From: Actinomyces sp. S6-Spd3
GTDB lineage: Bacteria > Actinomycetota > Actinomycetes > Actinomycetales > Actinomycetaceae
Reading direction: 5' to 3'
Assembly: GCF_000758755.1 (NCBI RefSeq)
Contig: NZ_JRMV01000274.1
Location: forward strand, 62,001-126,000
DNA: 64,000 bases
The notes beneath the pieces were generated by a model. That model saw only the letters and a program-made list of their open reading frames with translations, was not told the origin of the DNA and did no database searches. Made by a program: the position numbers and the translations under genes. Below are positions 34,218-43,220 of this stretch, piece by piece (the stretch's first letter is position 1; every line of letters starts with the position of its first letter).

Positions 34218-37200
34218 ATGACTTTGCTGGACGCCAAGACGTTCGACAGTTTGAAGATCACCCTGGCCACGGGCGAGGACATCGCCTCGTGGAGCCACGG
34301 TGAAGTGAAGAAGCCGGAGACCATCAACTACCGCACGCTCAAGCCCGAGCGCGACGGCCTGTTCGGTGAGCAGATCTTCGGTCCCACCCGCGACTGGGAA
34401 TGCGCGTGTGGTAAGTACAAGCGCGTGCGCTACAAGGGCATCATCTGCGAAAAGTGTGGTGTCGAGGTGACGCGCTCCAAGGTGCGTCGTGAGCGTATGG
34501 GTCACATCGACCTGGCAGCTCCCGTTACCCACATTTGGTACTTCAAGGGTGTTCCCTCGCGCCTGGGCTACGTGCTGGACCTGGCTCCGAAGGACCTCGA
34601 AAAGGTCATCTACTTCGCTGCCTACATGATCACCGAGGTTGACGAGAAGGGCCGTGACGAAGACCTGATGGATCTTCGTTCCGAGCTCGAGGTCGAAAAG
34701 ACCCACCTCGAAAACCAGCGCGATGCCGCTATCAACGAATTCGCAGAGCGCCTGGAAGCCGAGATCGCCCAGCTCGAAGCTTCCGATGCCTCCGCAACCG
34801 AGATTGAACGCCGCCGCAAGGCTGGCGAGCGCGACATGGCCAAGATCCGTCGTCGTTACGACGGCGATATTGAAGGCCTGGAGACCGTTTGGGAGCGCTT
34901 CAAGTCCCTCAAGGTCGGTGACCTTGAAGGTGACGAGCGCCTGTACCGCGCGATGGTTGCTCGCTACGGCACCTACTTCAAGGGCGACATGGGCGCTTCT
35001 GCTATCCAGAAGCGTCTGCAGACCTTTGATCTGGAAGCCGAAGTCGAACAGCTGCGTTCGATCATTCAGAACGAGAACGGTCCCCGCAAGACTCGTGCGA
35101 TCAAGCGCCTGAAGGTCATCAACGCATTCGTTGCGACCGGCAACAAGCCCGAGTCCATGGTTCTGACGAACATCCCGGTTATTCCGCCGGATCTTCGCCC
35201 CATGGTTCAGCTTGATGGTGGCCGTTTCGCGACCTCCGACCTGAATGACCTGTACCGTCGCGTGATCAACCGCAACACCCGACTCAAGCGTCTGCTCGAG
35301 CTGGGTGCGCCTGAGATCATCGTCAACAACGAGAAGCGCATGCTTCAGGAATCCGTTGACGCGCTCTTCGACAACGGCCGCCGTGGCCGTCCCGTCGCAG
35401 GCCCCGGTAACCGTCCGCTCAAGTCCATCTCTGACATGCTCAAGGGCAAGCAGGGTCGTTTCCGCCAGAACCTTCTGGGTAAGCGCGTGGACTACTCGGG
35501 TCGTTCCGTTATCGTCGTTGGACCTCAGCTCAAGCTCCACCAGTGTGGTCTGCCCAAGCAGATGGCTCTGGAGCTCTTCAAGCCCTTCGTTATGAAGCGC
35601 CTGGTTGAGAAGAACTTCGCGCAGAACGTGAAGGCTGCAAAGCGCAAGGTTGAGCGTCAGCGCCCCGAGGTGTGGGACGTCCTCGATGACGTTATCCGCG
35701 AGCACCCGGTTCTGCTGAACCGTGCACCTACGCTGCACCGCCTCGGTATTCAGGCCTTCGAGCCTCAGCTCATTGAAGGTAAGGCAATCCAGCTTCACCC
35801 GCTGGCTTGTGGCGCCTTCAACGCTGACTTCGACGGTGACCAGATGGCAGTCCACTTGCCGCTGGGTGCAGAGGCGCAGGCTGAAGCCCGCATCCTCATG
35901 CTGTCGACCAACAACATTCTGAAGCCCTCGGATGGACGCCCCGTGGCCATGCCCTCTCAGGACATGATCATCGGTCTGTTCCACCTGACCTCGGATCCCG
36001 ATCCCTCGGTTGAGGTTGCCCGCGATGACAACGGCGAGGAAATCGTCCCCGTGTTCTCCACTGTTGCCGAGGCCCGCATGGCCTTCGATAACGGCGATCT
36101 TCACCTGAACCAGCGCGCTCGTATCCGTTTCTCGGGTATCGTTCCTCCGCTGGATTGGGAAGCTCCCGAAGGCTGGAGCGAGGGCGACGACATCATTCTG
36201 GAAACCTCGCTGGGTCGTGCGATCTTCAACGAGCAGCTCCCTGTCGACTACCCCTTCGTCAACGAAGTTGTCGGCAAGAAGCAGCTGGGCCAGATCGTCA
36301 ACACCCTGACCGAGCGTTACCCGAATGTTCTGGTTGCTGACTGCCTGGATGCACTCAAGTCCGCTGGTTTCCACTGGTCGACTTGGTCGGGCATCACCAT
36401 TGCCTTCTCGGATATTCAGGCATCGCCGAACAAGCGTGCGATCCTTGCTCGTTACGAGGCCAAGGCCGCCGAGATCCAGGATCAGTTCGAGACCGGTATT
36501 ATCCTCGAGGAAACCCGCTACGAAGAGCTGGTTGACCTGTGGCTCAAGTGCACCGAAGAGGTCGCGCAGGATATGCGTGAACACTTCACGGCACGTAACA
36601 CCGTGTACCGCATGGTTTCTTCCGGCGCACGTGGTAACTGGTCGCAGGTCCAGCAGCTTGCTGGTATGCGTGGCCTCGTGTCCGACCCGAAGCAGAAGCT
36701 CATCGAGCAGCCCATTAAGGCGAACTATCGCGAGGGCCTGACGGTTCTCGAGTACTTCATCGCAACCCACGGCGCTCGTAAGGGGCTGGCCGATACCGCT
36801 CTTCGTACGGCAGAGTCGGGCTACCTGACCCGTCGCCTCGTCGACGTCTCGCAGGACGTCATCGTTCGCGAGGCCGACTGTGGCACCCGCCAGGGCGTGC
36901 GCATCCAGATCGCGCAGAAGAACTCTGCGGGAGAATGGGAAGCTCTGGACACCATCGAGACCACGGCGTATGCACGTACCCTTGCTCGCGATGCGGTTGC
37001 AGAAGATGGCACCGTTGTTGCTCCGGCAGGAAGCGACTTGGGTGACGATCTGCTCGCACAGCTCGTTGCAGCTGGCGTGGAGGAAGTTGTCTGCCGCTCC
37101 GTCCTGACCTGTGAATCTCAGGTCGGCACCTGTGCGACCTGCTACGGTCGCTCGCTGGCCACCGGCAAGCAGGTTGACATCGGCGAGGCCGTCGGCATTA

Positions 37201-38123
37201 TTGCTGCTCAGTCGATTGGCGAGCCGGGTACCCAGCTGACGATGCGTACCTTCCACACCGGTGGTGCGGCCTCGGCAGCCGATATTACGCAGGGTCTGCC
37301 GCGTGTTCAGGAACTCTTCGAAGCGCGTAGCCCGAAGATCGAAGCCAAGATGAACGAGGCCGCTGGTCGCGTTCACATTGACGACGAAGATCCTTCGGTG
37401 CGTCGCATTGTCATCATCCGTGATGACGCCAAGGAAGACCTGGTCATCGAGGTTTCTCGCCGCCAGAAGCTCCTGGTGGAAGAAGGACAGCACATCGATG
37501 CCGGTACCGCACTGACCGAAGGCCAGCTGGATCCCAAGGAAGTTTTGCGCATCATGGGCCGCAACGTGGCCCAGAAGCAGCTCGTCGACGAGGTCCAGAA
37601 GGTTTACCGCGATCAGGGTGTGGGTATCCACTCCAAGCACATCGAGGTCATCGTTCGCCAGATGCTCCGCAAGGTCACCATCCTGGAGCCGGGCGACACG
37701 ACCTTCATGCCGGGTGAACTGGTTGACCGCATGGCCTACCTCGCGCAGAACCGTAAGGTTGCTGCCGAGGGTGGACAGCCGGCTTCCGGTCGTCAGATGC
37801 TCATGGGTATCACCAAGGCGTCGCTGGCAACCGATTCTTGGTTGTCTGCTGCATCCTTCCAGGAGACCACGAAGGTCCTGACCGAGGCCGCAATGAACGG
37901 CAAGTCGGATCAGCTTCTTGGCCTCAAGGAGAACGTCATTCTCGGTAAGCTCATCCCGGCTGGTACCGGCCTGTCGCGTTACAACAACGTTACGGTCGAG
38001 CCCACGCCCGAGGCTCTGGCGAACTCGAACTACACCGAGCTCGATTTCCAAGACGGCCAGGTGTCCGCGGACTTCCTGGATGCCCTTGGTGCAATCGATT
38101 TCGGTATGACCTTCAAGGAGTAA
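34218..38123 (+). CDS. rpoC: RNA polymerase beta' subunit
   Basis: The 1301-residue catalytic subunit has the N-terminal zinc site ([20 protein letters not shown]), the active-site motif NADFDGD that holds the catalytic magnesium, the bridge helix and trigger loop (starting [20 protein letters not shown]), and the second zinc site ([13 protein letters not shown]). AAGGAG precedes ATG 34218. It forms an operon with rpoB and ends at a strong terminator. Confidence 0.97.
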   Translation: MTLLDAKTFDSLKITLATGEDIASWSHGEVKKPETINYRTLKPERDGLFGEQIFGPTRDWECACGKYKRVRYKGIICEKCGVEVTRSKVRRERMGHIDLAAPVTHIWYFKGVPSRLGYVLDLAPKDLEKVIYFAAYMITEVDEKGRDEDLMDLRSELEVEKTHLENQRDAAINEFAERLEAEIAQLEASDASATEIERRRKAGERDMAKIRRRYDGDIEGLETVWERFKSLKVGDLEGDERLYRAMVARYGTYFKGDMGASAIQKRLQTFDLEAEVEQLRSIIQNENGPRKTRAIKRLKVINAFVATGNKPESMVLTNIPVIPPDLRPMVQLDGGRFATSDLNDLYRRVINRNTRLKRLLELGAPEIIVNNEKRMLQESVDALFDNGRRGRPVAGPGNRPLKSISDMLKGKQGRFRQNLLGKRVDYSGRSVIVVGPQLKLHQCGLPKQMALELFKPFVMKRLVEKNFAQNVKAAKRKVERQRPEVWDVLDDVIREHPVLLNRAPTLHRLGIQAFEPQLIEGKAIQLHPLACGAFNADFDGDQMAVHLPLGAEAQAEARILMLSTNNILKPSDGRPVAMPSQDMIIGLFHLTSDPDPSVEVARDDNGEEIVPVFSTVAEARMAFDNGDLHLNQRARIRFSGIVPPLDWEAPEGWSEGDDIILETSLGRAIFNEQLPVDYPFVNEVVGKKQLGQIVNTLTERYPNVLVADCLDALKSAGFHWSTWSGITIAFSDIQASPNKRAILARYEAKAAEIQDQFETGIILEETRYEELVDLWLKCTEEVAQDMREHFTARNTVYRMVSSGARGNWSQVQQLAGMRGLVSDPKQKLIEQPIKANYREGLTVLEYFIATHGARKGLADTALRTAESGYLTRRLVDVSQDVIVREADCGTRQGVRIQIAQKNSAGEWEALDTIETTAYARTLARDAVAEDGTVVAPAGSDLGDDLLAQLVAAGVEEVVCRSVLTCESQVGTCATCYGRSLATGKQVDIGEAVGIIAAQSIGEPGTQLTMRTFHTGGAASAADITQGLPRVQELFEARSPKIEAKMNEAAGRVHIDDEDPSVRRIVIIRDDAKEDLVIEVSRRQKLLVEEGQHIDAGTALTEGQLDPKEVLRIMGRNVAQKQLVDEVQKVYRDQGVGIHSKHIEVIVRQMLRKVTILEPGDTTFMPGELVDRMAYLAQNRKVAAEGGQPASGRQMLMGITKASLATDSWLSAASFQETTKVLTEAAMNGKSDQLLGLKENVILGKLIPAGTGLSRYNNVTVEPTPEALANSNYTELDFQDGQVSADFLDALGAIDFGMTFKE

Positions 38124-38147
38124 CCGCCTCAGCGGTTTCCTGAAGTT

Positions 38148-38190
38148 CCCCGGCCTCTTCCGCGTAAGCGTGACGAGGCCGGGGTTCTTT
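38148..38190 (+). terminator. Rho-independent terminator of rpoBC
   Basis: A 10-bp GC-rich perfect stem (CCCCGGCCTC at 38148-38157, complement at 38175-38184) with additional loop pairing (CGCG/CGTG region) precedes TTCTTT. Confidence 0.9.
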
Positions 38191-38356
38191 GTCGTGTCTG
38201 CTTGCTTGCCCTGAGCGCGCCGGGGATGTCTCACGGCGGCGCAGATCAAGCACAGGCGGCGACGATCGAACATTACAAGTTCAACAATTTGGAAAGCTGA
38301 CGCGCGGATGCTAGATTGGCTGCACACTATCCGTTAACGCTTAAGGATGTCTCCTC

Positions 38357-39826
38357 ATGCGCCTGTCCAAGAAGCTGGTCATTGCAGCGCTCGGCTCCGC
38401 GACCCTCGTTCTCAACTCGTTGGCAGCCTTCGCCGCCGGTCCCATGATTGAGGATACGGAAGGTCCGCTTGTCCGGATCGCCATCTCCGACACGCTCAAC
38501 TGCTCGATCAACTATCAGGGCGATAGGTTCAACGAGTTCTACAACAGTCGATCCGCTCAGAATCCAGCCGACTGTGGGACCTTCCTCGCTGTGGGATCCG
38601 AGCTGTTCGGTCCGGGGAAGCTGAATTCTCCAGCTGCGAGGCGGATGGGGAGGATCGCCTGGACGCCGGTCTCGCAAACGAAGTCAGGAACGGGTACTCA
38701 AGCCGATCCGTGGGTCCTCACGACTGTCGTTCGCGGCGGTGGATTCGAGATCACGCAGACGGACACCTACTCAACGGGCAATGACTTCTACGCAACGACC
38801 TCGTCAGTGAAGAACATTTCGGATGCAGCTCAGGATTTTACTCTTTACCACGCGGCGGATTGCTACCTTCAGGACAACGATTACGGCTTCGGTGAGTACG
38901 ACGAGAGCACGGGGACGGTCATCTGCCGAGCGGAGGATCCGCAAACCGGCAAGCATACGGATCGTGGCCGAGTCGAGCAGTTCGTCCCGACAACCGCCGG
39001 TTCGAACTACTACTACAGTTCCTTTAACGAGGTCTGGAATAAGCTCAAGGATCGCGCCCCGCTGCCCAACAAGCTCGAGCGAGCAGATTCTAGCCGGGAC
39101 AACGGCATGGCTCTGAGCTGGACTCGTACCCTCGAGCCGAATGCGACGGTCGACTACTCTCTCGTCACCTCCTTCTCGCCGAAGGGCCAGGTCGCGCTGT
39201 CCTCCGCGACGTGCGCCGTCGCCCAGCCGGGTGCCGACTCCACCGCGACGCGCACCATCGGCGTGACGATCACGAACCCGAACCGTGATGTCAAGTCGGT
39301 TCAGACGGTCATTGCAACCCTGTCGGACGACGCCACCTACGTTCCCCAGTCGGTCAGTGGTGCCCCCGAGCCGACGGTCGCGGGTAAGGTTCTGACCTTC
39401 AAGAATCTGGAGCTTCCCGCCAACGGGTCGGTGAAGTTCTCGTTCCTTATCGCCGGCAGCGCTGAGGTTACTCCGCTCGTGAAGATCTCGGGGACGACGA
39501 CGAGTGGTGCAGCCATCGTCGAGTCCGATACCTCGCAGTCTTCGACGTGCGATTTCCCCGAGCTTCCGACTCCTGGGCAGTCCCAGCCGACTCCTGGGCA
39601 GTCCCAGCCGACTCCTGGGCAGTCCCAGCCCACTGCCGAGCAGTCCCAGTCGACTCCTGAGCAGGCGCAGTCGACTCCTGAGCAGGCGCAGCCCACGGGC
39701 GGCAAGAGCACTGAAGGCAACAAGCTTGCCCGCACTGGCGCAAACACCGGAGTTGCCATCGCGCTCGTCGGCCTGCTAGGCGTCGCCGGCGTCGGCCTCG
39801 TAGCGGCGAGGCGCCGCGCACACTGA
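38357..39826 (+). CDS. Cell-wall-anchored surface protein with LARTG sorting signal
   Basis: The 489-residue protein has a signal peptide (core LVIAALGSATLVLNSLAAFA), an extracellular globular part of about 370 residues that I cannot assign, a stalk of six 7-residue repeats (PTPGQSQ three times, then PTAEQSQ and two STPEQAQ), and a C-terminal LARTG motif followed by a hydrophobic helix (VAIALVGLLGVAGVGLVA) and RRRAH. This is a sortase substrate layout with Ala in the second motif position. The globular part contains six cysteines (for example NCS, DCG, DCY, VICRAE) that could form disulfides. It stands alone between terminators, so it has its own promoter in the 160 bases after rpoC. Confidence 0.87.
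   Translation: MRLSKKLVIAALGSATLVLNSLAAFAAGPMIEDTEGPLVRIAISDTLNCSINYQGDRFNEFYNSRSAQNPADCGTFLAVGSELFGPGKLNSPAARRMGRIAWTPVSQTKSGTGTQADPWVLTTVVRGGGFEITQTDTYSTGNDFYATTSSVKNISDAAQDFTLYHAADCYLQDNDYGFGEYDESTGTVICRAEDPQTGKHTDRGRVEQFVPTTAGSNYYYSSFNEVWNKLKDRAPLPNKLERADSSRDNGMALSWTRTLEPNATVDYSLVTSFSPKGQVALSSATCAVAQPGADSTATRTIGVTITNPNRDVKSVQTVIATLSDDATYVPQSVSGAPEPTVAGKVLTFKNLELPANGSVKFSFLIAGSAEVTPLVKISGTTTSGAAIVESDTSQSSTCDFPELPTPGQSQPTPGQSQPTPGQSQPTAEQSQSTPEQAQSTPEQAQPTGGKSTEGNKLARTGANTGVAIALVGLLGVAGVGLVAARRRAH
39566..39691 (+). repeat. 21-bp in-frame tandem repeat (six units)
   Basis: Six units of 21 bases encode the Pro/Gln/Ser stalk of the surface protein. The first three units (ACTCCTGGGCAGTCCCAGCC type) are identical over 60 bases; the last three have diverged. 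Such arrays change length by slippage. Confidence 0.92.
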
Positions 39827-39851
39827 TCGGAGATCCGGTCGACAACGTCAC

Positions 39852-39883
39852 AGGGCCCGGTCCCCGCGAGGGGGCCGGGCCCT
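39852..39883 (+). terminator. Hairpin after the surface protein gene
   Basis: A 14-bp stem with one T-G pair (AGGGCCCGGTCCCC at 39852-39865, partner at 39870-39883) is capped by a GCGA tetraloop. There is no T run, so termination would be of the T-less type seen in actinobacteria. Confidence 0.7.
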
Positions 39884-40457
39884 CGTGCATCCCCTGCGAT
39901 TGCCGTCGTCGGTGACAGGGCTGATACCGCCGTGGCGCCCCGGCATTAAGCTCCGCGGGCCCGACCTCGGTCAGGGAGCGAGGCTGTCGGGGAGAGAGAC
40001 TTTCCACGTAGGGGGGCGAAGCATGCGGGCGCCAGCTTGCCCACTCTGACAGATTGTGCACGCAATCCGACAGAACGCACGAGGTCCCACCTCGAGGGGC
40101 CGACCGTGCGGTTGAATAGGTGGTGGTGGTTCCCGTCTGCCCTCGGGTCTGCGGTGGCCCACGTCTATGGAGACACAAACGGGGATGGAAAGGGAGCTGA
40201 TCTGGCTCTGGGATGCGGGGTTTCGGAACTGAAAGAGGACATCAACAATGCTTTCCATCAACTGGTCTGATGTGTGGAAGATGGTTGAGTCGATCAAGGT
40301 CCCCTTTACCGTTTCTGCGTGGCGGCTAAGACCTTCGTCTGTCTTCTGCTGTTATCCCGTTGTGTGTCGTTATGTCGGGACCGGTCGGTGTCCTCCGTCT
40401 GTCTTCTGTCGTCCGCGGCGCGTCGTCCTCCGCCCTCTGCCCTCCGTCCTCTGCCAT
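39884..40457. other. Non-coding accessory spacer
   Basis: No convincing gene is seen in these 570 bases; the open frames on both strands have no homology I recognise and no ribosome binding sites. The part 40330-40457 is pyrimidine-rich, with repeated CCTCCGTC/GTCTTCTG words. The stretch looks like degenerate DNA at the edge of an accessory insertion. Confidence 0.45.
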
Positions 40458-40533
40458 CTCCTGGTTTAGCTCACTGATTCCGGGCCTATTGCTGTTCTGA
40501 GGCCGCAGGTGAGCGAGCTAAAACAGGAATGGG
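40458..40533. repeat. 76-bp direct repeat, copy 1
   Basis: This copy agrees with 41821-41896 at 72 of 76 bases. Its two ends are themselves inverted copies (CTGGTTTAGCTC near the left, GAGCTAAAACAGG near the right). The last 16 codons' worth of the DUF559-type gene, including its stop, enter this repeat. Confidence 0.88.
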
Positions 40534-41649
40534 TGAGCCAAACCCGGAGTCCGGTTGGTCATCGGCGCTTAGAAATCCGGCTGAGCGATGTCTCTTTGTA
40601 TGGATGCGACGTTTCGGCCCATCGCATTCAGCGCTGGGAAGAGCCCATATTCGTGCGCATTCTGAACTCGGCGGAAGACGTCTTATCCCTAAATGTGACG
40701 CAATAGCACGACGTAAAGCTGCGAAGTCTTCAAGGTCTGCCCAAGAGACTCTGAAGATGTTCCATCCGAGATTAATGAGATCCTGCTGGCGACGCATCCA
40801 TGCGTCTTCAGCGGATAATCCATCTGAACGCGGAAAAGAAAGCTTGCTCACGCCATCTGTCTCGATGATCAAGTGGAGAGCGGGAATAACAATGTCACCG
40901 AAGTAGCGACCATATCTGCCGTGAATCTCAAATTGTGTGACCACTTCACCCGGGTAAAGAGTGCGGACCACCCAAAGGACCGCGGCCTCGAAAATGTTGT
41001 CGCAGCCACCGTCGGCAAAAGCGAGAATCGAATGTGCGATCGCATAGTTCCTGTGCGTTAGTCGATCATGTAATACCGTCAATAGCTTGTCTCTTGCTAT
41101 CTCAACGCGAGTGCGAGATATTTCTAGCGCATAACGCGAAAAGTCCGAAAGTGAATGTAACGCCATGCACGCGGCGACAAAGGCTTCAAGAGGTTCTTCG
41201 TTGAGTGCAATTCGAACTACTGCACTTTCAATCGACTCAACAATGAGGCCTTCAGGAAGTCGTACCACCGCGTGAGGTTCCTGAGAACGAAGAGTAATCG
41301 CACACGGAGGAACGCTCTTGCTCTGAAACTGCACACTAGAGAAGGGGATAGTTCTTCTACACCCGTCTTTCCGCCAATACTCAACATTGGGATTCGTGAC
41401 CCATGTAGGGATTGAGTGAAGGAGCAACGCGGATCTTCCGGTAAATACACGACCGCTTCGGGCAAGCGCAGCTGATGCGAATATGCGGGAGAGCGCAACG
41501 GCCTGCCACAAATCCCACAGAGGAACGTTGTCTGGCGAATGAAAACGCGCATAATACCCGCGGCGAATTCGGCAGACCTCTGAATCTTCGCGTAAATGAC
41601 GGAAAGCGTTATGTCGAGTTTGAATGTTCTCAATGGTAACGGGGCTCAT
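40486..41649 (-). CDS. AbiEi/DUF559-type protein (winged helix plus Vsr-like nuclease domain)
   Basis: The 387-residue protein resembles the actinobacterial group annotated as type IV toxin-antitoxin AbiEi antitoxin-domain or DUF559 proteins. An N-terminal helical winged-helix region (FRHLREDSEVCRIRRGYYAR) precedes a middle domain (about 55-200). A C-terminal Vsr-type nuclease domain follows (about 245-310) with FGDIVIPALHLIIETDG (Asp, Glu and second Asp of the PD-(D/E)xK core), a following RRQQDLINLGW and FRVSWADL. The last residues (SPAASEQQ) are encoded by the repeat copy 1. No partner toxin gene is beside it. Lower GC than the neighbours suggests acquisition. Confidence 0.78.
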   Translation of the reverse strand: MSPVTIENIQTRHNAFRHLREDSEVCRIRRGYYARFHSPDNVPLWDLWQAVALSRIFASAALARSGRVFTGRSALLLHSIPTWVTNPNVEYWRKDGCRRTIPFSSVQFQSKSVPPCAITLRSQEPHAVVRLPEGLIVESIESAVVRIALNEEPLEAFVAACMALHSLSDFSRYALEISRTRVEIARDKLLTVLHDRLTHRNYAIAHSILAFADGGCDNIFEAAVLWVVRTLYPGEVVTQFEIHGRYGRYFGDIVIPALHLIIETDGVSKLSFPRSDGLSAEDAWMRRQQDLINLGWNIFRVSWADLEDFAALRRAIASHLGIRRLPPSSECARIWALPSAECDGPKRRIHTKRHRSAGFLSADDQPDSGFGSPIPVLARSPAASEQQ

Positions 41650-41820
41650 TTTGCAAGTGTCGCCACTAGCAGGCGACGCCGAAAGTACGAACGATGTAGT
41701 TGTGGAAAACGCCTATTTCCCGACAGTCCTGTGGAAATGGGTATTCCTGTGGAAAGAAGGATAGCGAGCGGTGCAACGGGGAGCTTTCACCTAGTGCTGG
41801 TTCTGTTCTAGTGCACTGCA

Positions 41821-41936
41821 CTCCTGGTTTAGCTCACTCGTTCCGGGCCTATCGCTGTTCTGAGGCCGCAGGTGAGCGAGCTAAACCAGGAATGGGGGAG
41901 CGGAACCAGGAATGGGTGAGCTAAGTCAGAAGTGGG
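41821..41936. repeat. 76-bp direct repeat, copy 2, with extra short units
   Basis: Bases 41821-41896 repeat copy 1 (72 of 76). They are followed by a partial tandem of the unit AACCAGGAATGGG-(T/G)-GAGC (41886-41936), which appears about three times with decay. The array sits upstream of the DUF559-type gene, so the two copies flank it in direct orientation. Confidence 0.87.
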
Positions 41937-42293
41937 CAGTCCCACAAATAATGTGAACAATCTGGCTTTGACGGGAGTGGGAATAGCTGACTATTCTTGA
42001 ACGCGGTACCCGTGACTGTACGGGTTTCCTATGTCCACGTTATGTGTGGACAGTTCCCGAGCGGTTCTTCTCCGTGATCTTATCGCGGCGACTATGAGCC
42101 AAATGTGGAACGCGCGGGCTCCCTCCGTCGGAGCTCCGGGTGTCATTCTCTGACGCGGCTTAGCCCCGTTATCATGGCACGCCGGCCCCTGGCGGATCGC
42201 TGTGCGCGCTGGGGGATAAGGACAGTCATGGAAGACTGAGACATGGGTTTAAGGAAATCCTTAAACCGTAGACGGAATTGAACTGGAGAACCA
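41937..42293 (+). other. Promoter and leader region of the str operon
   Basis: No gene is supported here. TTGACG (41968-41973) and TATTCT (41992-41997), 18 bases apart, are a plausible promoter and would give a leader of about 290 bases before rpsL. A hairpin-like CGGTACCCGTGACTGTACGGG segment lies near 42004-42026, and a strong inverted repeat lies at 42246. Confidence 0.5.
42246..42267 (+). promoter_or_regulatory. Inverted repeat 27 bases upstream of rpsL
   Basis: GGTTTAAGGA-AA-TCCTTAAACC is a perfect palindrome of two 10-base arms. As RNA it can form a nine-pair stem with an AAAT loop just before the rpsL ribosome binding site (GGAG at 42285-42288). It could be an operator or a translational control element. 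Confidence 0.6.
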
Positions 42294-42668
42294 GTGCCTA
42301 CCATTCAGCAGCTCGTCCGCAAGGGCCGCAGCACCAAGCGCGCAAAGGTGAAGACCCCCGCGCTCAAGGGCTCGCCCCAGCGTCGCGGCGTGTGCACCCG
42401 TGTGTACACCACCACCCCTAAGAAGCCGAACTCGGCTCTGCGTAAGGTCGCTCGTGTGCGCCTTTCGTCGGGCATCGAGGTCACCGCGTACATTCCCGGT
42501 GAAGGCCACAACCTGCAGGAACACTCGATCGTCCTCGTTCGTGGCGGTCGTGTGAAGGACCTCCCCGGCGTGCGTTACCGCATCGTCCGTGGCGCCCTCG
42601 ACACCCAGGGTGTCCGTGGTCGCCAGCAGGCCCGTTCCCGTTACGGCGCAAAGAAGGAGAAGAAGTAA
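42294..42668 (+). CDS. rpsL: 30S ribosomal protein S12
   Basis: The 124-residue protein lies at the decoding centre. The streptomycin-resistance positions are wild type: the Lys of [13 protein letters not shown] and the Lys equivalent in [13 protein letters not shown] start, with a TGGAGAACC ribosome binding site. Its TAA overlaps the ATG of rpsG by one base. First gene of the str operon. Confidence 0.97.
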   Translation: MPTIQQLVRKGRSTKRAKVKTPALKGSPQRRGVCTRVYTTTPKKPNSALRKVARVRLSSGIEVTAYIPGEGHNLQEHSIVLVRGGRVKDLPGVRYRIVRGALDTQGVRGRQQARSRYGAKKEKK

Positions 42669-43138
42669 TGCCTCGTAAAGGCCCCGCTCCCAAGCGCCCG
42701 CTGGTCGACGACCCGGTATACGGCTCCAAGATCGTGACCCAGCTCGTGAACCGCGTGCTGCTCGACGGTAAGAAGACCGTCGCAGAGCGCATCGTTTACG
42801 GCGCACTTGAAATCGTTCGTGAGCGCACCGAGCAGGAACCCGTTTCCGTGCTTAAGCGCGCACTGGACAACATTCGCCCGGCCCTCGAGGTTCGTTCCCG
42901 CCGTGTTGGTGGCGCGACCTACCAGGTTCCGGTTGAGGTTCGCCCCGCACGTGCGACCACCCTCGCACTGCGTTGGCTGGTGGACTTCTCACGCCAGCGT
43001 CGTGAGAAGACCATGACCGAGCGTCTCGCCAACGAGATTCTCGACGCCTCCAATGGTCTTGGCGCCGCTGTCAAGCGTCGTGAGGACATGCACAAGATGG
43101 CTGAGTCGAACCGCGCGTTCGCTCACTACCGCTGGTGA
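42668..43138 (+). CDS. rpsG: 30S ribosomal protein S7
   Basis: The 156-residue primary 16S rRNA binder organises the head of the small subunit. It starts [20 protein letters not shown], the typical bacterial N-terminus. It is translationally coupled to rpsL (TAATG). Confidence 0.97.
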   Translation: MPRKGPAPKRPLVDDPVYGSKIVTQLVNRVLLDGKKTVAERIVYGALEIVRERTEQEPVSVLKRALDNIRPALEVRSRRVGGATYQVPVEVRPARATTLALRWLVDFSRQRREKTMTERLANEILDASNGLGAAVKRREDMHKMAESNRAFAHYRW

Positions 43139-43220
43139 TCACCCCTCCCGCTTCGCGATGACCCCATCCGGAGCGGGCAGGATGTTTTAACACCCTCACT
43201 TCAAACGAAGGACTGATGTA

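Noticed and set aside
33807-38327. 1506-residue open frame antisense to rpoC
   Set aside because: Same reason: a by-product of strong codon bias in a highly expressed gene. No ribosome binding site or family signature.
39971-40297. Open frames on both strands between the surface protein and the DUF559-type gene
   Set aside because: No ribosome binding site, no family, irregular composition; treated as non-coding.
40330-40457. Pyrimidine-rich repeated words that at first look like a small CRISPR-type array
   Set aside because: The words are short, irregularly spaced and not separated by unique spacers of equal length. No CRISPR array is present in the window.
40486-41649. Transposase reading of the gene between the direct repeats
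   Set aside because: No DDE or HUH motif; the PD-(D/E)xK-like core and winged-helix start fit AbiEi/DUF559 proteins instead.
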